This document shows, piece by piece, positions 1 through 9,754 of a stretch of 64,000 nt of DNA. A program made the position numbers and the translations under genes. Position 1 is the first letter of the stretch. Every line of letters begins with the position of its first letter. The notes below the pieces were generated by a model that worked only from the letters and a program-made list of their open reading frames with translations, was not told where the DNA came from and did not search any database. The stretch comes from Sulfitobacter undariae (GTDB lineage: Bacteria > Pseudomonadota > Alphaproteobacteria > Rhodobacterales > Rhodobacteraceae): the NCBI RefSeq assembly GCF_014196805.1, contig NZ_JACIEI010000004.1, positions 62,001-126,000 on the forward strand. The letters are read 5' to 3'.

Positions 1-629
1 CGCCGCGCATCCAATTGATACGGCGCTGGAAACGCATCAGTGGGGCAGACCTCCTGACAGGCTGTGCAGCTCCCGCAGCGGTCCACCTCTGGCGTATCAG
101 GCTCAAATTCCAATGTCGTGAAAACAGAGCCTAAAAAGGCCCAATTCCCCCAATCACGGCTGACAACATTGGTATGTTTCCCCTGCCATCCCAGCCCTGC
201 TGCTTGCGCCAGTGCCTTCTCTGGCACAGGTGCTGTGTCTACAAAAACCTTCACCTGACACGGCTCTTGCTCGATCAGCCAGCGCGCCAATCGTTTAAGC
301 CGCTTTTTCACCACATCATGATAATCACGCCCCTGCGCATATGCAGAAACCGCCCCCAGATCAGGCCGCTCCAGCACCTCCAGCGGGTTGTATTCGGGTG
401 CATAACTTTCGGCCAGCATGATCACAGATCGTGCTTCGGGCCACAAAACTGACGGATCGCCGCGCCACGTCACGCGCTCTTCCATCCAGCCCATCTGCCC
501 ATGATAACCCGCGTCCAAAAACGCGCCCAGCCGTTCGGGCACCTCTGGCACCGCATCGGGTCTACATACCCGACAGGCAACAAACCCCTCTGCCAAGGCT
601 TGGGCAACCAACTTTGCTTTAAGGTCCAT
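1..629 (-). CDS. queG: Epoxyqueuosine reductase QueG (partial, C-terminus beyond window)
   Basis: QueG carries out the last step of queuosine synthesis, reducing epoxyqueuosine to queuosine in tRNA with a cobalamin cofactor and two 4Fe-4S clusters. About 209 residues are visible from an ATG at 629; the reading frame is open to the window start, where it is cut. The N-terminus carries the family hallmark GYHGQMGWM near residue 50. A central [13 protein letters not shown] segment supplies the conserved aspartate. The first iron-sulfur motif, C-x2-C-x2-C-x3-C-P, lies at about residues 185-196. The usual length is about 350-380 residues, so roughly 40% is missing. A GST gene lies 50 bp upstream on the same strand, the order often seen in Rhodobacterales. 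Confidence 0.93.
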   Translation of the reverse strand, partial: MDLKAKLVAQALAEGFVACRVCRPDAVPEVPERLGAFLDAGYHGQMGWMEERVTWRGDPSVLWPEARSVIMLAESYAPEYNPLEVLERPDLGAVSAYAQGRDYHDVVKKRLKRLARWLIEQEPCQVKVFVDTAPVPEKALAQAAGLGWQGKHTNVVSRDWGNWAFLGSVFTTLEFEPDTPEVDRCGSCTACQEVCPTDAFPAPYQLDAR

Positions 630-679
630 TCGCTACCTTGCCCTTGAACGCATCCCTGCTCCAAACACCAGAAGCGAGA

Positions 680-1345
680 TCAGAAATCCAGATCATTATA
701 GTGCTTCGGCGGCGTGAACCCCGGCACCTGATCGGCCAAAATGGAGCGGAACGCAGGCCGCGATTTAATCTTCGCGTACCAATCCTTCACATCCGGGCAA
801 CTGTTCCAATCGACATCAGAAATATAATCCAATGACGACAAATGCGCCGCCGCCGCAAAATCGGCCAGCGTCATAGTATCCCCTGCCAACCAACGGCGGT
901 GGTTCAACAGCCACGTCATATAGCCCAAATGAAACTTGATCGCGCGGGCGCCCGCTTTGACATTCTTGCTGTCAGGATAGCCCGCTTTCATCATCTTTTT
1001 GTTCACCCGCTCATACAGAAGCTTGCTGGTGACTTCGTGATGAAACTTGTCGTCGAACCAGCTAACCAAACGGCGCACTTCCAGTTTCTGCACTGAATCC
1101 GACGGCAACAGAGAAGGCTCAGGCCGCGTTTCTTCGATGTATTCGCAGATCGCAGCGCTTTCCGACATCATGATTCCGTCCAACCGCAACACAGGCACTT
1201 TGCCCGCAGGGTTACGGCGCAGAAAATCGGGATCTTGCTCCCAATAGCGCTCCTCAACCAACTCCACCTCGATTTTCTTCTCGGCCAGACTCAGCCGAAC
1301 TTTACGGCAATGCGGGGAAAGCGGGACATGAAAAAGGCGGGCCAT
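680..1345 (-). CDS. Glutathione S-transferase family protein
   Basis: A 221-residue soluble protein with an N-terminal thioredoxin fold beginning MARLFHVPLSPHCRKVRL. The Ser/Cys region in the first helix is where GSTs activate glutathione thiol. NPAGKVPVL and the following SESAAICEYIEE are the conserved glutathione-binding cis-proline and Glu/Ser elements. The C-terminal half is the all-helical GST domain, with TLADFAAAAHL as the N-capping motif. Length is normal. The substrate cannot be told from sequence. It lies 50 bp upstream of queG and probably shares its transcript; no functional link between the two is known to me. Confidence 0.88.
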   Translation of the reverse strand: MARLFHVPLSPHCRKVRLSLAEKKIEVELVEERYWEQDPDFLRRNPAGKVPVLRLDGIMMSESAAICEYIEETRPEPSLLPSDSVQKLEVRRLVSWFDDKFHHEVTSKLLYERVNKKMMKAGYPDSKNVKAGARAIKFHLGYMTWLLNHRRWLAGDTMTLADFAAAAHLSSLDYISDVDWNSCPDVKDWYAKIKSRPAFRSILADQVPGFTPPKHYNDLDF

Positions 1346-1400
1346 AGGATAATCCGGAAAAAAGGGTACCCACTACCAATGCCTTGTAGCGATGGGATAT

Positions 1401-2147
1401 TCAACTCTCGAAACAATCTGACCGCCCGTCTGCGCGGATTGTAGCAGCCCCTGAGCGTATCTGCGCAGCCCGTTTTTGAAGCCGCGCCGAGGGCCGCGAG
1501 GCGCTGCGCGTTTTGGGTGACGGTAAAACAGCAGCCAATTGCGACGCTTGCTTCGCACTCAGCGCTTCTGGGCCTACACCAAAGTAATGACGCGATGCGG
1601 CCTCAACGCCAAAAACGCCCTCATCAAATTCGGCAACATTCAGATAAACCTCAAGAATACGCCGCTTGGACCACAAGAGTTCAACCAGCGGCGTAATCGC
1701 CGCCTCCAACGCTTTGCGCACCCAAGTCCGCCCATGCCACAGATAGACATTCTTCACCGTTTGCTGGGTAAGCGTCGACGCGCCCCTGCTTGATCCTTCG
1801 GCAATCGCCAGTTTAATGGCCCTGACATCAAAACCAGCATGCGTGCAAAAGTTCGCATCCTCTGCGGCAACCACGGACCGCGCCATCACAGGCGCGATTT
1901 CCTCAATGGGGACCCATAGTTGATCAATACTGCCCAAACGACGACCCTCGGAAAACATATAGACCGTGGTTATCGGGTTCACGACACGCCCCACTAGGAT
2001 AATGGCAACGGCACCAAGAATACAAATCGCCACGCCGCGCCACACAATGCGTCGCAGACGTTTACGCCACGCAGGGCGCATCGGTGCCGCCATCGACTTT
2101 AGGGAGGGCTTTGGTTTGGGTTTCGCCTTGGTGCTACGTTTTGCCAT
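1401..2147 (-). CDS. mtgA: Monofunctional biosynthetic peptidoglycan transglycosylase
   Basis: A GT51 enzyme that polymerises lipid II into glycan strands at the outer face of the inner membrane. The 248 residues start with a Lys-rich cytoplasmic tail, followed by one transmembrane segment at about residues 33-53. The catalytic domain shows VVAAEDANFCTHAGFD, which holds the catalytic glutamate of the EDxxFxxHxG motif, then STLTQQTVKNVYLW and EVYLNVAEF, all diagnostic of GT51. No transpeptidase domain follows, so it is MtgA rather than a class A PBP. The last 30 residues are basic and variable. It lies downstream of gltB with a 139-bp gap. Confidence 0.93.
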   Translation of the reverse strand: MAKRSTKAKPKPKPSLKSMAAPMRPAWRKRLRRIVWRGVAICILGAVAIILVGRVVNPITTVYMFSEGRRLGSIDQLWVPIEEIAPVMARSVVAAEDANFCTHAGFDVRAIKLAIAEGSSRGASTLTQQTVKNVYLWHGRTWVRKALEAAITPLVELLWSKRRILEVYLNVAEFDEGVFGVEAASRHYFGVGPEALSAKQASQLAAVLPSPKTRSASRPSARLQKRAAQIRSGAATIRADGRSDCFES

Positions 2148-2239
2148 GAACCAGCTATAAGCGTGCAGCCGCCGCTTGTGAACGCCCGCTTGCAGGCAGC
2201 GTCATATCATCTTCCGCCGTGTTCTCTTGAACACGCCAA

Positions 2240-2275
2240 TGCGCCAGCGAAACAGGAAGGCCCGCCGCTGGCGCA
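2240..2275. other. Hairpin between gltB and mtgA
   Basis: A 10-bp perfect inverted repeat, TGCGCCAGCG and CGCTGGCGCA, with a 16-base loop. A short T run follows on the plus strand only, so it is not a textbook terminator for gltB, which is read from the minus strand. It may still act as a pause or mRNA 3'-end structure after gltB. The rest of the 139-bp gap shows nothing else clear. Confidence 0.4.
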
Positions 2276-2286
2276 GTTTTTATGGG

Positions 2287-5200
2287 TTACTCAGCCGGAA
2301 CAGCCTGCGCTTCGATACCCAATGGCGCGGGGATACGGCTCAGCATTTCCTTTGGACAAATTTGTACAAAGTTACCTTTTTCCAGCTCCCAATGTTGCAA
2401 AATATCGGCAGCTTTACGGCTGTTCGTCTCTTCTGCATGGCGCTCGATCAAGGCTTTAAGTTCCTGCTCCCAATGCCCATCGGACACTGCGCAATGTACA
2501 AGTGTCTCGTGGTTCATCATGTCAAACACGCGGCCATCTGGATCATAAAGATAGGCCATACCGCCCGTCATACCGGCCCCGAAATTGGCACCGATGCTGC
2601 CCAGAATGACAGCAACACCGCCGGTCATATATTCACAACCGTTGCTGCCACAGCCCTCAATCACAACCTTAGCGCCAGAGTTACGCACCGCAAAACGTTC
2701 GCCTGCGCGGCCTGCCGCGAACAGGTAACCGTCTGTCGCGCCGTATAGAACCGTGTTGCCGACAATCGTATTTTCAGACGCAACAATGGCCGATTTCATC
2801 GGAGGCCGGACCACAATTGTACCACCAGACAGACCTTTGCCAACATAGTCATTGGCATCACCCGACACGACCAGCTTAAGCCCGGGCGCCGCAAATGCGC
2901 CCAGAGATTGCCCCGCACTGCCCGCCAAATTCACCGTCAAATGATCCGACTGCAAGGAATTGCGCATGCCAAAACGTTTCACGATATGGCTAGAAGTTCG
3001 CGTCCCGACAGAGCGGTGTGTGTTTTGCACCGCATAGCTCAGTTGCAGTTTTTCACCATCCTCAAGGAAGCGCACCGCATCAGAGACAATCTGCGCGTCC
3101 AATGTATCAGGTACAACATTGCGCGGCTTGGAACGGTCGTACACCGTGTCCATTTCGGCATCGACCGAGATCAGAAGCGGGTTCAGGTCCAGATCATCCA
3201 AATGCGCGTTACCGCGTGACACCTGCGCCAACAAATCCGCCCGACCGATCACATCATCCAGTGACCGCGCACCAATGCTGGCAAGGATTTCACGTACTTC
3301 GGTGGCGTAGAAGGTGATCAGGTTCACAACCTTATCGGCATTGCCAGTGAACTTGCCGCGCAGCGCTTCGTCTTGCGTACAGACACCCACAGGGCAGGTA
3401 TTGGACTGGCACTGACGTACCATAATACAACCCATTGCGATCAGGGCCGCCGTGCCGATGCCGTATTCCTCTGCACCCAACATCGCCGCCATGACAATAT
3501 CGCGGCCTGTGCGCAAACCGCCATCGGTACGCAGTGTGACGCGCCCACGCAGGTTGTTCATGCTCAGCACTTGATGCGCTTCGGTCAGGCCCATTTCCCA
3601 CGGCAAACCCGCATATTTAATCGAGGTCGCAGGCGAAGCACCTGTGCCGCCGTTGTGGCCCGAAATCAGGATGATATCCGCCTTCGCTTTGGCCACACCC
3701 GCCGCAATTGTGCCAACGCCACTGGATGCCACCAGCTTAACCGTCACTTTACAGCGCGGGTTGATCTGTTTCAGGTCATAGATCAGCTGCGCAAGGTCTT
3801 CGATGGAGTAGATATCGTGGTGCGGTGGCGGTGAAATCAACGTCACACCGGGGGTAGAGTGACGCAAACGCGCAATCAGCTCGGTCACTTTCATGCCCGG
3901 CAACTGGCCGCCTTCACCCGGTTTCGCCCCTTGGGCAACCTTGATTTCCAACTCTTCACATTGGTTCAGATATTCCGCAGTCACACCAAAACGGCCCGAC
4001 GCCACCTGCTTGATCTTGGCGGATGGATTATCGCCATTCGCTTCGGGCAAGAAGTGCGCGGGGTCTTCGCCGCCCTCACCACTGTCCGATTTTGCACCGA
4101 TGCGGTTCATCGCCACGTTCAGCGTTTTATGCGCCTCGGGCGACAGCGCCCCCAGCGACATGCCCGGCGTGACAAAACGCTTGCGGATCGCAGTGATGCT
4201 TTCCACTTCTTCAATCGGCACGGCTTTACCCAACGCTTTGAAATCCATCAAATCGCGCAGGTGGGTCGGCGGATTACTTTGCATTTTGGCGCTATATTGC
4301 TTCCACATCTCATAAGACGCGCGGTTACAGGCCTGCTGCAACATATGCATGCTGGTCGCTTCCCACGCGTGTGTCTCACCGGATTTGCGCGACTTGTAGA
4401 ACCCCCCAATCGGCAGAACCGTATCCGTGCCGGACCACCCCAATGCATGCACTTCTTCGGCTTTGCGTTGGATGCCGCTGACGCCAATGCCACTGATGCG
4501 GCTGGTCATCCCCGGGAAGTATTCAGCAACCATCGCACGCGACAGACCTACCGCCTCAAAGTTCAGCCCACCCCGATACGAGGAAATAACCGAAATCCCC
4601 ATCTTGGCCATGATCTTGAGCAAGCCCTGATCAATCGCCTCGCGATAGCGGGCAACCGCCGCCGTCAGATCACCCTCTAACAAGCCACGCTCAATCCGGT
4701 CGGCCAGAGAATCCTCTGCCAGATAGGCGTTCACCACGGTCGCACCACACCCGATCAGCACGGCAAAATAATGCGGGTCCACACATTCAGCCGACCGCAC
4801 GTTCAGCGATGTGAAAGTGCGCAAACCCTTGCGGATCAAATACGAGTGAACCGCGCTTGTCGCCAGAATCATCGGTACTGCCACACGGCCTTCGCCACTG
4901 GCCTGATCCGTCAGCACAATATGCCCCGCACCCGAGCGCACAGCATCTTCCGCTTCGTTACGGATGCGCGTCAAATCCTTGCTCAGGTTCCCACTACCGG
5001 GTTCGAATGTGCAATCAATCGTTACCAGATCAGCGTTGAAATTGCGGCAAAGCTCGTCAAATTCGGCGTTCCCTACAAACGGGCTGTCCAGCACCAGAAT
5101 TTCGGTTTGGCTGCTGTCTTCGTCCAACACGTTCTTGAGGTTACCAAAACGCGTCTTCAGGCTCATCACCCGAAACTCACGCAAGCTGTCGATCGGCGGG

Positions 5201-6819
5201 TTGGTGACTTGGCTAAAGTTCTGACGGAAGAAATGGCTGAGCGGACGGTACTTGTTAGACAAGACAGCCGACGGCGTATCATCCCCCATAGAGGCCAGCG
5301 TTTCCTTGCCGTCCTCTGCCATCGGCGCAAGAATCTGCTCCAATTCTTCAATGGTATACCCTGCTGCAACCTGACGGCGGCGCAGATCGTTCCCCGAAAA
5401 CAGCGCATATTCAGGCTGGCCCGTCAGTATCTCGTCCAGCTCGTTGATCTTGCTCACCCACTCGCCAAAGGGACGCGCATTGGATAGTTTGTCTTTGATC
5501 TCGGTATCGCCAAACAGCTTGCCCTCGGTCATATCCACCGCCAGCAATTGCCCCGGCCCAAGCGCGCCTTTGCGCACCACGCGTGCCTCATCCAACGGCA
5601 CCATGCCCGCCTCGGAGCCCGCGATCAGCATCCCATCAGAGGTCACAACATAACGCATCGGGCGCAAACCACTGCGGTCCAGTCCGGCGCAAACCCAGCG
5701 CCCATCGGTCATCGCCAAAGCAGCAGGGCCATCCCATGGCTCCATCACAGAGTTGCAATAAGAATACATGTCACGCCACGCCTGTGGCAATTCCACGGCC
5801 TGCTTAGACCATGCTTCGGGCACCAGCATTGTTTTCGCCATCGGCGCAGAACGCCCCGCACGCACCAGAACCTCAAAAACCGAGTCTAACGCGGCGGAAT
5901 CCGATGATCCTGCGGCCACGATTGGCTTGATGTCTTCCGCCATATCCCCAAACGCCGAAGACGCCATGCGGATCTCATGGGACTTCATCCAGTTCAGGTT
6001 GCCCTTCAGCGTGTTGATCTCACCATTATGCGCCAGCATGCGGAACGGCTGCGCCAACCACCACTGCGGGAAGGTGTTGGTGGAATAACGCTGGTGATAG
6101 ATCGCAAAGGCGCTCTCGAACCGCTCATCCATCAGGTCGGGATAGAACTCGGCCACTTGCTCGGCCAACATCATACCTTTGTAGATGATGCTGCGGCACG
6201 ACATCGACGCGATATACAGCGTCGGCACTTGCGCCGCGATGGCCGCTTTTTCAATGCGGCGGCGGATCACATATAGCTCACGCTCGAATGTTTCCTCATC
6301 CACACCTTTGGCGTTCGAGATCAAAATCTGCTCGATCTCGGGGCGGGTGGCGTTGGCCTTTTCGCCCAGACATTCCACCTTTACTGGCACATGGCGCCAG
6401 CCATAGATGTAATAGCCCATGCGTAACACTTCGGTTTCAACGATGGTCCGGCAAGTTTCTTGCGCCGCAAAGTTTGTGCGCGGCAGAAAAACCTGACCCA
6501 CAGCAATCATCTCATCCAGACGCGGCGTGTGGCCTGTGCGCTTTACCTGATCATAGAAAAACGGCACCGGAATTTGAACGTGAATACCCGCGCCATCGCC
6601 GGTTTTGCCATCGGCATCCACAGCACCACGGTGCCAGATCGCTTTCAGCGCCTTAATTCCGTTTTCCACCACTTCGCGTGACCGTGACCCATCGATGTTC
6701 ACGACCAAACCAACACCACAGGAAGAATGCTCTTCCTCAGGAGAATACAAACCTTTCTCAGCCATGAACGCGCGCTTGGCTTCTTCACGTGCTACCCATG
6801 CGTCATCATATTTGGTCAT
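2287..6819 (-). CDS. gltB: Glutamate synthase (NADPH) large subunit
   Basis: GltB makes two glutamates from glutamine and 2-oxoglutarate, using electrons delivered by GltD. The 1510 residues match the usual length. The N-terminal 33 residues are a propeptide: the SSCGVGL motif places the catalytic nucleophile at Cys34, exposed after processing, and an Ntn-type glutaminase domain follows. The FMN/synthase domain carries SGEGGEDP and GGTGASP. The 3Fe-4S cysteines are in CIMVRQCQSNTCPVGVC. The C-terminal GxGxG beta-helix domain includes GGTIVV and GGVAVILG. Its ATG overlaps the stop of the upstream GFA-family gene by 4 bases, so the two are translationally coupled. gltD lies just beyond. Confidence 0.98.
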   Translation of the reverse strand: MTKYDDAWVAREEAKRAFMAEKGLYSPEEEHSSCGVGLVVNIDGSRSREVVENGIKALKAIWHRGAVDADGKTGDGAGIHVQIPVPFFYDQVKRTGHTPRLDEMIAVGQVFLPRTNFAAQETCRTIVETEVLRMGYYIYGWRHVPVKVECLGEKANATRPEIEQILISNAKGVDEETFERELYVIRRRIEKAAIAAQVPTLYIASMSCRSIIYKGMMLAEQVAEFYPDLMDERFESAFAIYHQRYSTNTFPQWWLAQPFRMLAHNGEINTLKGNLNWMKSHEIRMASSAFGDMAEDIKPIVAAGSSDSAALDSVFEVLVRAGRSAPMAKTMLVPEAWSKQAVELPQAWRDMYSYCNSVMEPWDGPAALAMTDGRWVCAGLDRSGLRPMRYVVTSDGMLIAGSEAGMVPLDEARVVRKGALGPGQLLAVDMTEGKLFGDTEIKDKLSNARPFGEWVSKINELDEILTGQPEYALFSGNDLRRRQVAAGYTIEELEQILAPMAEDGKETLASMGDDTPSAVLSNKYRPLSHFFRQNFSQVTNPPIDSLREFRVMSLKTRFGNLKNVLDEDSSQTEILVLDSPFVGNAEFDELCRNFNADLVTIDCTFEPGSGNLSKDLTRIRNEAEDAVRSGAGHIVLTDQASGEGRVAVPMILATSAVHSYLIRKGLRTFTSLNVRSAECVDPHYFAVLIGCGATVVNAYLAEDSLADRIERGLLEGDLTAAVARYREAIDQGLLKIMAKMGISVISSYRGGLNFEAVGLSRAMVAEYFPGMTSRISGIGVSGIQRKAEEVHALGWSGTDTVLPIGGFYKSRKSGETHAWEATSMHMLQQACNRASYEMWKQYSAKMQSNPPTHLRDLMDFKALGKAVPIEEVESITAIRKRFVTPGMSLGALSPEAHKTLNVAMNRIGAKSDSGEGGEDPAHFLPEANGDNPSAKIKQVASGRFGVTAEYLNQCEELEIKVAQGAKPGEGGQLPGMKVTELIARLRHSTPGVTLISPPPHHDIYSIEDLAQLIYDLKQINPRCKVTVKLVASSGVGTIAAGVAKAKADIILISGHNGGTGASPATSIKYAGLPWEMGLTEAHQVLSMNNLRGRVTLRTDGGLRTGRDIVMAAMLGAEEYGIGTAALIAMGCIMVRQCQSNTCPVGVCTQDEALRGKFTGNADKVVNLITFYATEVREILASIGARSLDDVIGRADLLAQVSRGNAHLDDLDLNPLLISVDAEMDTVYDRSKPRNVVPDTLDAQIVSDAVRFLEDGEKLQLSYAVQNTHRSVGTRTSSHIVKRFGMRNSLQSDHLTVNLAGSAGQSLGAFAAPGLKLVVSGDANDYVGKGLSGGTIVVRPPMKSAIVASENTIVGNTVLYGATDGYLFAAGRAGERFAVRNSGAKVVIEGCGSNGCEYMTGGVAVILGSIGANFGAGMTGGMAYLYDPDGRVFDMMNHETLVHCAVSDGHWEQELKALIERHAEETNSRKAADILQHWELEKGNFVQICPKEMLSRIPAPLGIEAQAVPAE

Positions 6820-7250
6820 TGGTTGTCTCCTTCAGAGGGCGCAAACAGCGCAAAGGTTTCTTGTCTTGTTAGTTTTTGATGGTCGCCCGCGAACCCGTCG
6901 CCGATCAGACAGTCATCAGAGAAATATTCTTGCACCATTTTGGCACCACCCAGATCAGGGAACAGCCCTGCGGCCAGATTGCGGCTGCCGTCATGCTGCA
7001 TCCCGCACCAAAGCGTCGAACCGCAGGTCTCGCAGAAGGCGCGCTGCGCCCAGTCGGATGATTTGAACACTTTGACGGGGCCGCTGATCTTGATGCTATC
7101 GGCGTCCGTCTGGATGTTCACAAAGGCAAATGAATTATGCTGCCTACACATTTCGCAATGACAGGCCCGCAAAACGGGATCGCTGGCAGTGGCCGTGACC
7201 GTCACAGCCCCGCACATACAATTCCCGCTTAGTTCAATCTGTTCAGACAT
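6816..7250 (-). CDS. GFA/CENP-V family zinc-binding protein
   Basis: A 144-residue protein of the family named after glutathione-dependent formaldehyde-activating enzyme; most members have no proven reaction. Zinc-binding cysteines are visible in order: GNCMCGAV, ACHCEMCRQ and FCETCGSTLWC. These match the C-x-C, C-x-C-x2-C and C-x2-C layout of the fold. It lies between gltD (109 bp upstream) and gltB (4-base ATGA overlap), so it is probably part of the glutamate synthase operon, an unusual neighbour. Whether it contributes to glutamate synthesis or detoxifies an aldehyde or thiol is not known. Confidence 0.85.
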   Translation of the reverse strand: MSEQIELSGNCMCGAVTVTATASDPVLRACHCEMCRQHNSFAFVNIQTDADSIKISGPVKVFKSSDWAQRAFCETCGSTLWCGMQHDGSRNLAAGLFPDLGGAKMVQEYFSDDCLIGDGFAGDHQKLTRQETFALFAPSEGDNQ

Positions 7251-7271
7251 CGTTCATCTTTCCTGCTAGCT

Positions 7272-7289
7272 AGGTCAGCATCGCTGACC
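7272..7289. other. Short perfect hairpin upstream of the GFA gene
   Basis: GGTCAGC and GCTGACC form a 7-bp perfect stem around a 3-base loop, about 25 bp before the GFA start codon on the minus strand. It lies between gltD and the downstream genes and could tune how much gltB is made relative to gltD, or be an operator. No T run follows, so I do not call it a terminator. Confidence 0.35.
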
Positions 7290-7303
7290 AGTCACGCGCT
7301 AAA

Positions 7304-7345
7304 GGTGCATTTCATCGGTGCACAGGCGGTGTACGCTTGGTGCAC
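7304..7345. repeat. Phased GGTGYA repeats between gltD and GFA-gltB
   Basis: Four copies of GGTGCA or GGTGTA start at 7304, 7317, 7328 and 7339, spaced 13, 11 and 11 bases. Three of them extend to the palindromes GTGCAC or GTGTAC. Such regular helical spacing in a non-coding gap suggests a protein-binding array on one face of the DNA. No known regulator is assigned. Confidence 0.45.
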
Positions 7346-7359
7346 GATGTGTGACTCCC

Positions 7360-8793
7360 CTATTCCGCCGCTATGGCAGTGGCCCCGTTAAACTGCTTGA
7401 TAATCGCTTCGGCACAATCGCGACCGTCTTTGATGGCCCAAACCACCAAGGACGCACCGCGCACGATGTCACCCACAGCATAAACGCCTTCGGCCTCTGT
7501 CCGGCCCGAGATATACTCGGCCTTCACAGTGCCCCAACGGTTCACAGGCAGATCAGGACAATCCCAAAGCGTCGGCAGGTCTTCGGCCTCAAATCCCAGC
7601 GCCATGATCACCAGATCGGCCTCTTCGATATAATCCGCGCCCTCAATCACTTCTGGCGCTTGGCGGCCAGAGGCGTCAGGCTGACCCAGACGCATTTTCT
7701 GCACCATCACACCCGTGATCGGATCACCGGTAAAGCCTTTGGGCGCGCTAAGCCATTCGAATACAACACCTTCTTCTTCGGCATTGGCAACTTCACGTTG
7801 GCTGCCCGGCATGTTCGCACGGTCACGGCGGTACAGACATTTCACCGATGTCGCGCCCTGACGGATCGAGGTCCGAACACAGTCCATCGCCGTGTCACCC
7901 CCACCGATCACAACCACCTTTTTGCCTTCGGCATTCAGGCTGCCATCGGTAAACGCAGGCACATCATCACCAAAGCTTTTCTTGTTGCTGACAGTCAGGA
8001 AATCCAGCGCAGGGACCAAACCCTGAACACCCACACCGGGGGCCTGCAAATCACGGCTTTTGTAAACGCCAGTGGCGATAATCACCGCGTCATGTGCCGC
8101 ACGGATATCAGCAAAGCTGATGTCTTCTCCCACAGCACAGTTCAACTTAAAGGCAACGCCACTTTGTTCCAGTTGATCGTTGCGGCGCATAACCACATCT
8201 TTTTCCAGCTTAAAACCGGGGATGCCGTATGTCATCAAACCACCTGCGCGGTCATAGCGGTCATAAACCGTGACCTGCACACCCGCACGGCGCAGAAAAT
8301 CCGCCGCGGCCAAACCGCCGGGGCCAGCACCAATGATGCCCACGCTCTCTTTGCGTTCTTGCGCAGGGACAATCGGCTTGACCCAGCCATTTTCCCACGC
8401 GGTATCCGTGATGTATTTCTCGACCGAACCGATGGTTACAGTGCCATGGCCCGACTGCTCAATCACGCAATTACCTTCGCACAGACGGTCCTGCGGGCAG
8501 ATACGGCCACAAATCTCGGGGAAAGTATTGGTCGCTTGCGACATCTCATAGGCTTCTTGCAAACGCCCTTCAGCGGTCATGCGCAGCCAGTCTGGAATGT
8601 TGTTATGCAAGGGGCAATGCGTCTGGCAATACGGCACACCACATTGGCTACAGCGGCTGGATTGCTCCTTGGCTTTCGCATCTGCGTACTCTGCATAAAT
8701 CTCGTTGAAATCTTCCCGACGCAAGTTAGGCGCACGCTTTTCCGGCATGTCCCGCTCAACGTTGATAAATTTTAACATAGGTTGCTTGGCCAT
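7360..8793 (-). CDS. gltD: Glutamate synthase (NADPH) small subunit
   Basis: GltD takes electrons from NADPH through FAD and iron-sulfur centres and hands them to GltB. The 477 residues are a normal length. The N-terminal cysteines RCSQCGVPYCQTHCP and ICGRICPQDRLCEGNC bind the 4Fe-4S clusters. The FAD Rossmann motif is IIGAGPGGLAAADFL, and the NADPH motif is VVIGGGDTAMDCVR. The C-terminal VYAVGDIVRGASLVVWA is the second FAD contact typical of the family. It is the first gene of a probable gltD-GFA-gltB operon. The AGG in the leader about 8-12 bases before the ATG is a plausible ribosome site. Confidence 0.97.
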   Translation of the reverse strand: MAKQPMLKFINVERDMPEKRAPNLRREDFNEIYAEYADAKAKEQSSRCSQCGVPYCQTHCPLHNNIPDWLRMTAEGRLQEAYEMSQATNTFPEICGRICPQDRLCEGNCVIEQSGHGTVTIGSVEKYITDTAWENGWVKPIVPAQERKESVGIIGAGPGGLAAADFLRRAGVQVTVYDRYDRAGGLMTYGIPGFKLEKDVVMRRNDQLEQSGVAFKLNCAVGEDISFADIRAAHDAVIIATGVYKSRDLQAPGVGVQGLVPALDFLTVSNKKSFGDDVPAFTDGSLNAEGKKVVVIGGGDTAMDCVRTSIRQGATSVKCLYRRDRANMPGSQREVANAEEEGVVFEWLSAPKGFTGDPITGVMVQKMRLGQPDASGRQAPEVIEGADYIEEADLVIMALGFEAEDLPTLWDCPDLPVNRWGTVKAEYISGRTEAEGVYAVGDIVRGASLVVWAIKDGRDCAEAIIKQFNGATAIAAE

Positions 8794-8950
8794 GCTGCCT
8801 AATCCTCAATTCCCATTTGCACTTTCGAATAAACCAAAGCGAAACGGAATAAAAGGCAGCAGTACTGACCTATATGTCGATTTTACGAGTACAGAGCGTA
8901 ACGACCCACAGACACCTTATCAGATTTAGGTCCGATTCGAACCATTTAGA

Positions 8951-9754
8951 TCAGTACCCGCTGATAAGAAACAACAAAGCCAATGACCCGACAATGATCC
9001 GCCACCACCCAAACAAGGCGTAGCCACGGCGGCTCACAAATTCCAGCAGCCATTTAACCACTAGAACCGCACTGATAAACGCCATGACAAAGCCTACGGC
9101 GATCTCACCCATGGCCGAAACGTCCAGAACATCGCGACTCTTGTAGAGGTCATAAGCAAAAGCGCCCGCCATGGTTGGCATCGACAAAAAGAACGAAAAC
9201 TCAGCCGCGGCGCGCTTGTTGGCACCCAACATCAATGCCCCCACAATCGTCGCGCCAGAACGCGACACACCCGGGACCATAGCAAGACATTGAATAAACC
9301 CGATCTTGATCGCCATCGGCAAAGGCAGTTTCATCGCATCATCATACACGGGTTCAGGCGCAATCCGGTCCACAAAAACCAGAACGATACCGCCCAAAAT
9401 CAGCATAATCGCGATCAACATCGGCGTTTCAAACAGCACAGATTTGATAAACCCATGCGCCATAACACCAATGAATACAGCAGGCAGAAAGGCCAGCAAC
9501 ACAGATAGAATAAACCGACGCGCCTGCGGATCAGTTGGCGCAGCAGTAAACACAGCAATGAGACGCGCAGAATACAGCGTCAGGATCGCCAGCACCGCGC
9601 CCAGCTGTATCACAACCTCAAAGGTTTTTCCCGCCGAATTGAAGCCAAGGAAGTGCCCCGCCAACAGAATATGACCTGTTGAAGAAACCGGAATGAATTC
9701 CGTCAGCCCCTCCAGAAGACCCAGAAAAGCGGCGACGATCGTGGTATTTTCCAT
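8951..9754 (-). CDS. uppP: Undecaprenyl-diphosphatase UppP (BacA family)
   Basis: An integral membrane phosphatase that recycles undecaprenyl pyrophosphate to the monophosphate carrier lipid used for peptidoglycan and surface glycans. From the ATG at 9754 it is 267 residues, the usual size. A longer frame reaching 9823 would overlap the upstream gene heavily and add a non-membrane leader, so I reject that start. The two signature loops are visible: [14 protein letters not shown] near the N-terminus and [11 protein letters not shown] in the middle, holding the conserved Glu, Ser, His and Arg. About eight hydrophobic segments follow. Its start shares one base with the stop of the upstream gene (TGATG). 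Confidence 0.95.
   Translation of the reverse strand: MENTTIVAAFLGLLEGLTEFIPVSSTGHILLAGHFLGFNSAGKTFEVVIQLGAVLAILTLYSARLIAVFTAAPTDPQARRFILSVLLAFLPAVFIGVMAHGFIKSVLFETPMLIAIMLILGGIVLVFVDRIAPEPVYDDAMKLPLPMAIKIGFIQCLAMVPGVSRSGATIVGALMLGANKRAAAEFSFFLSMPTMAGAFAYDLYKSRDVLDVSAMGEIAVGFVMAFISAVLVVKWLLEFVSRRGYALFGWWRIIVGSLALLFLISGY

Noticed and set aside
2240..2275. Hairpin after gltB as a classical terminator
   Set aside because: The T run is on the plus strand, opposite to gltB and mtgA transcription.
7318..8775. Long open frame of 485 codons antisense to gltD
   Set aside because: It mirrors gltD, has no recognisable motif and a poor composition; gltD has full family signatures.
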